Positions 61,954 through 64,000 of a stretch of DNA of 64,000 bases are shown piece by piece. Location: contig JBDOQK010000018.1 in the NCBI GenBank assembly GCA_040437565.1, forward strand, positions 186,001 through 250,000. Reading direction: 5' to 3'. The DNA is from Albugo candida (Eukaryota > Oomycota > Peronosporomycetes > Albuginales). The notes under the pieces are model-generated. The model had not been told where the DNA came from. It saw nothing but the letters and a program-made list of their open reading frames with translations, and did no database searches. A program made the translations under genes and the position numbers. The number at the start of each line of letters is the position of its first letter. Position 1 is the stretch's first letter.

Positions 61954-63081
61954 ATGCACCGCAGAAATGTACATGGAAGCGATCGCGAGTACGTACATGT
62001 ACATGGAGACACGCTATATCGTTCAGCAAGCTTACAACAAGGAGATCCCGCCTTAATATTGATCAAGGGATTGGCGGCAAAAGCGTGGCAATCGAATCGA
62101 GTGAAGATGGGGTTGGCATTGTGGCTTTTAGGCGTCTTTTTCATGATGTTTGCTCCCAGCCCGAAGTCACTGACCGCTGGTACGAAGATGTTNNNNNNNN
62201 NNNNNNNNNNNNNNNNNNNNNNNNNNNNNNNNNNNNNNNNNNNNNNNNNNNNNNNNNNNNNNNNNNNNNNNNNNNNNNNNNNNNNNNNNNNNTTTAGGCG
62301 TCTTTTTCATGATGTTTGCTCCCAGCCCGAAGTCACTGACCGCTGGTACGAAGATGTTTAAGTAGTATCATTTATAATTGCATGTACGCTTTCAGATATG
62401 AAAAATCAATTCCAACAAATGATTGTTGAGGCTGCAGATGCACCTGCATACGAGAAAGCACTCAGAAAGTATCAGAATGCTCGTTTTCACGCTGACGAGG
62501 CAAAAGTTTGGTTTTGGCGGTTCCGAGAGCCACACAAAACTATCGTACGCGACCGGGAGAAAAGTGTTAATGAATTAAAAAGCAAATTAGATCATTTGGA
62601 TGCCGAACGTGAAAGAAAGATGACAAAAGCGAAGCAGTTTGTCGGCATTTGGTCCGACTACGGCATGGATGACGTGCGTAACCGATTTTGGGGCGCATAT
62701 GACAAAGGAAAAATGTTTGCACAGCAGCAAACGTTTTACCACATGATAATGTATGTTCTCTCTGGTCGGAATGAAGACATATTGAGTACCATTTTGAATT
62801 GGGTATTCGTGGCACTTGCTAATTTTACAACGGGATTAATTGGTAGTCTATTTTACTTCATGTTCAGTCTCATCGGCATGATCTATTCGTATCAGCCTGA
62901 TCCCTTCAGCGCTGTCGCCTTCTTTGCCTTGGGCATTTTAGGTGCAGCTAGCGTTGTCGCTTCGTATTTGATCGGAGTGTATGGTATGGTGGCTAGCGGC
63001 ATGTATGTGGTTAGTAAAGCCGCAGCGCGAAATGCTTTACAGGATGAAGCCCGACATCATATTAGGTACGAGCAACGTTGA
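61954..63081 (+). CDS. Unrecognised membrane protein with three hydrophobic segments
   Basis: Two exons: 61954-62345 (crossing the gap and overlap at 62193-62292) and 62396-63081, with a 50-bp intron. After removing 166 artefact bases they give 303 residues from MHRRNVHGSDREYVHVHGDT. Hydrophobic segments are MGLALWLLGVFFMMFA (about residue 52), then after a charged helical region (KSVNELKSKLDHLDAERERK) TTGLIGSLFYFMFSLIGMIY and FFALGILGAASVVASYLIG. The charged coiled-coil part between membrane segments probably faces the cytosol. I recognise no family. It follows VMP1 on the same strand by 320 bp, but nothing links them functionally. An alternative ATG lies at 61968. Confidence 0.6.
62127..62358. 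repeat. Unmerged contig overlap around gap 62193-62292
   Basis: The 66 bases 62127-62192 recur as 62293-62358, inside exon 1 of the membrane-protein gene. Confidence 0.93.
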
Positions 63082-64000
63082 TATTCATGCAGTTGGGCTG
63101 TGATTCTCGGATCTTCGATCGATATTGGATGCTAATTTTTGAATGCTAATTTTTGAAATAAAGAGCAGCCTGATTCTCATCATGAAGTGCTCTATTCATA
63201 ATCGTTCAGCTCCGCTGAGTACTTTTTTTGAAATGACAATACTCAGATCTTTGTACGCACGAAAAAGTAGAGTGCCAGTAGTCCATGCACGCACAAATAT
63301 TCAAAGCTTTTTTTGCCGCCGGTGGTGGTGAAGGTGTTCATTTGGGTAAAAGTACCTTTTCAGGCAATCTCATTTCTTGACAATACCATTTTTGTGTGAC
63401 TATATGCCACTAAAGTTGGATGAGATCTACATGCTGTAATCGCGCTCGTTGGAGTTGTTCAGTAACCAGCTAATTGGGTCTTCGCGAGATACAAGAAATA
63501 AGATAGGAAGAAAAGTCTCTGGTCATATCGCATTCACGGGTCATCGCCTATCGAATGGTAAATCTATCCATGTTATAAATATTCGGAGCAAGCGACATTG
63601 AATAAATCGAGGACAAATTGCTTCCTTCAACGAAAACTGAACGTAAGTAGAAGGACACCCATGACATGAAGCATTTACGAATGATAAATAGAAGATTGTT
63701 TCACAGCCCAGGTTGGATGTGTTTGTCATCACAACAAAATCATCCGAGTTATGCTTGTAGCAATAAAAATCAAATTTGAATGATATCACGACTAGGAGAA
63801 GGCTCAGACGTTAAAGAGCACAAGATGCATGCTCGAATGAACGAAATCGTATACTGCATTGATCACATCGACATATGCCCAATGTGAACGACATAGAAAG
63901 TGCTTGACATAACATAGATCTGTTGTCGTCGACTCAATTTGTATCTCGTGCTTTCACTGACATCTTCCTGACTAAATTTCTCATCCCCCGCTGTGATCTG
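63082..64000. other. Intergenic end of window
   Basis: About 900 AT-rich bases with no supported gene. A 15-base unit (ATGCTAATTTTTGA-type) is repeated twice at about 63129-63157. An open minus-strand stretch at 63541-63789 has no recognisable content. Confidence 0.35.

Overview
This is a nuclear, gene-dense protist genome segment. The signs are many short introns (about 50-95 bp, GT...AG), long single-exon genes between them, no bacterial operons, and only eukaryotic families: SNAREs, UTP18, E(z), SMC5, USP5, tepsin-like, VMP1, CLC and WDR26-like proteins. Base composition, intron size and the mix of IQ-motif proteins with chromatin readers fit an oomycete, and the scaffold style would suit a white-rust (Albugo-like) short-read assembly. 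That species guess is inference, not something the sequence proves.

Layout. 0-2.4 kb: two tandem Qb-SNARE genes. 2.5-4.2 kb: UTP18 of the small-subunit processome (minus). 4.5-5.3 kb: an unrecognised multi-exon gene (minus). 6.7-7.3 kb: a cysteine-containing, possibly secreted protein. 7.3-11.4 kb: no gene I can support. 11.4-15.0 kb: an Enhancer-of-zeste H3K27 methyltransferase in six exons (minus). 15.8-16.2 kb: a possible 95-residue gene. 17.2-21.9 kb: an RME-8/DNAJC13-like protein without a recognisable J domain (minus). 22.0-24.7 kb: a tepsin-like ENTH/VHS adaptor, divergent from the RME-8-like gene. 24.8-29.4 kb: SMC5. 29.8-32.3 kb: USP5/isopeptidase T, whose 3' end overlaps a convergent IQ-motif gene (32.3-34.2 kb) by 11 bp. 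35.1-42.0 kb: a very large ELM2-PLU1-PHD chromatin protein. 42.3-46.0 kb: an LRR/IQ protein. 48.3-51.0 kb: a CLC chloride channel with CBS domains. 53.6-54.5 kb: an inverted, decayed copy of the 5' part of that CLC gene. 54.5-56.5 kb: a WDR26/GID7-like CTLH-WD40 protein (minus). 58.3-59.6 kb: a protein with acidic 13-residue repeats and a zinc ribbon. 60.1-61.6 kb: VMP1. 62.0-63.1 kb: an unrecognised membrane protein.

The window has sixteen 100-N gaps. In fifteen the sequence just left of the gap is repeated just right of it (13 to 666 bp), so these are overlapping contig ends that were not merged, not real duplications. Removing the gap and one copy leaves the reading frame intact in every gene crossed (ELM2-PHD 1,997 residues, VMP1 400, the last membrane protein 303). 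Any annotation that keeps both copies will show false repeats.

By theme, the genes group into membrane traffic (two Qb-SNAREs, RME-8-like, tepsin-like, VMP1), chromatin and genome maintenance (E(z), ELM2-PLU1-PHD, SMC5), ubiquitin (USP5, GID7-like) and ion transport (CLC). No CRISPR array, rRNA, tRNA or intact mobile element was found. I saw no clearly novel multi-gene system. The most unusual items are the CLC channel lacking both key glutamates with its inverted relic nearby, the RME-8 homologue without HPD, the giant ELM2-PLU1-PHD protein, and the acidic-repeat zinc-ribbon protein.
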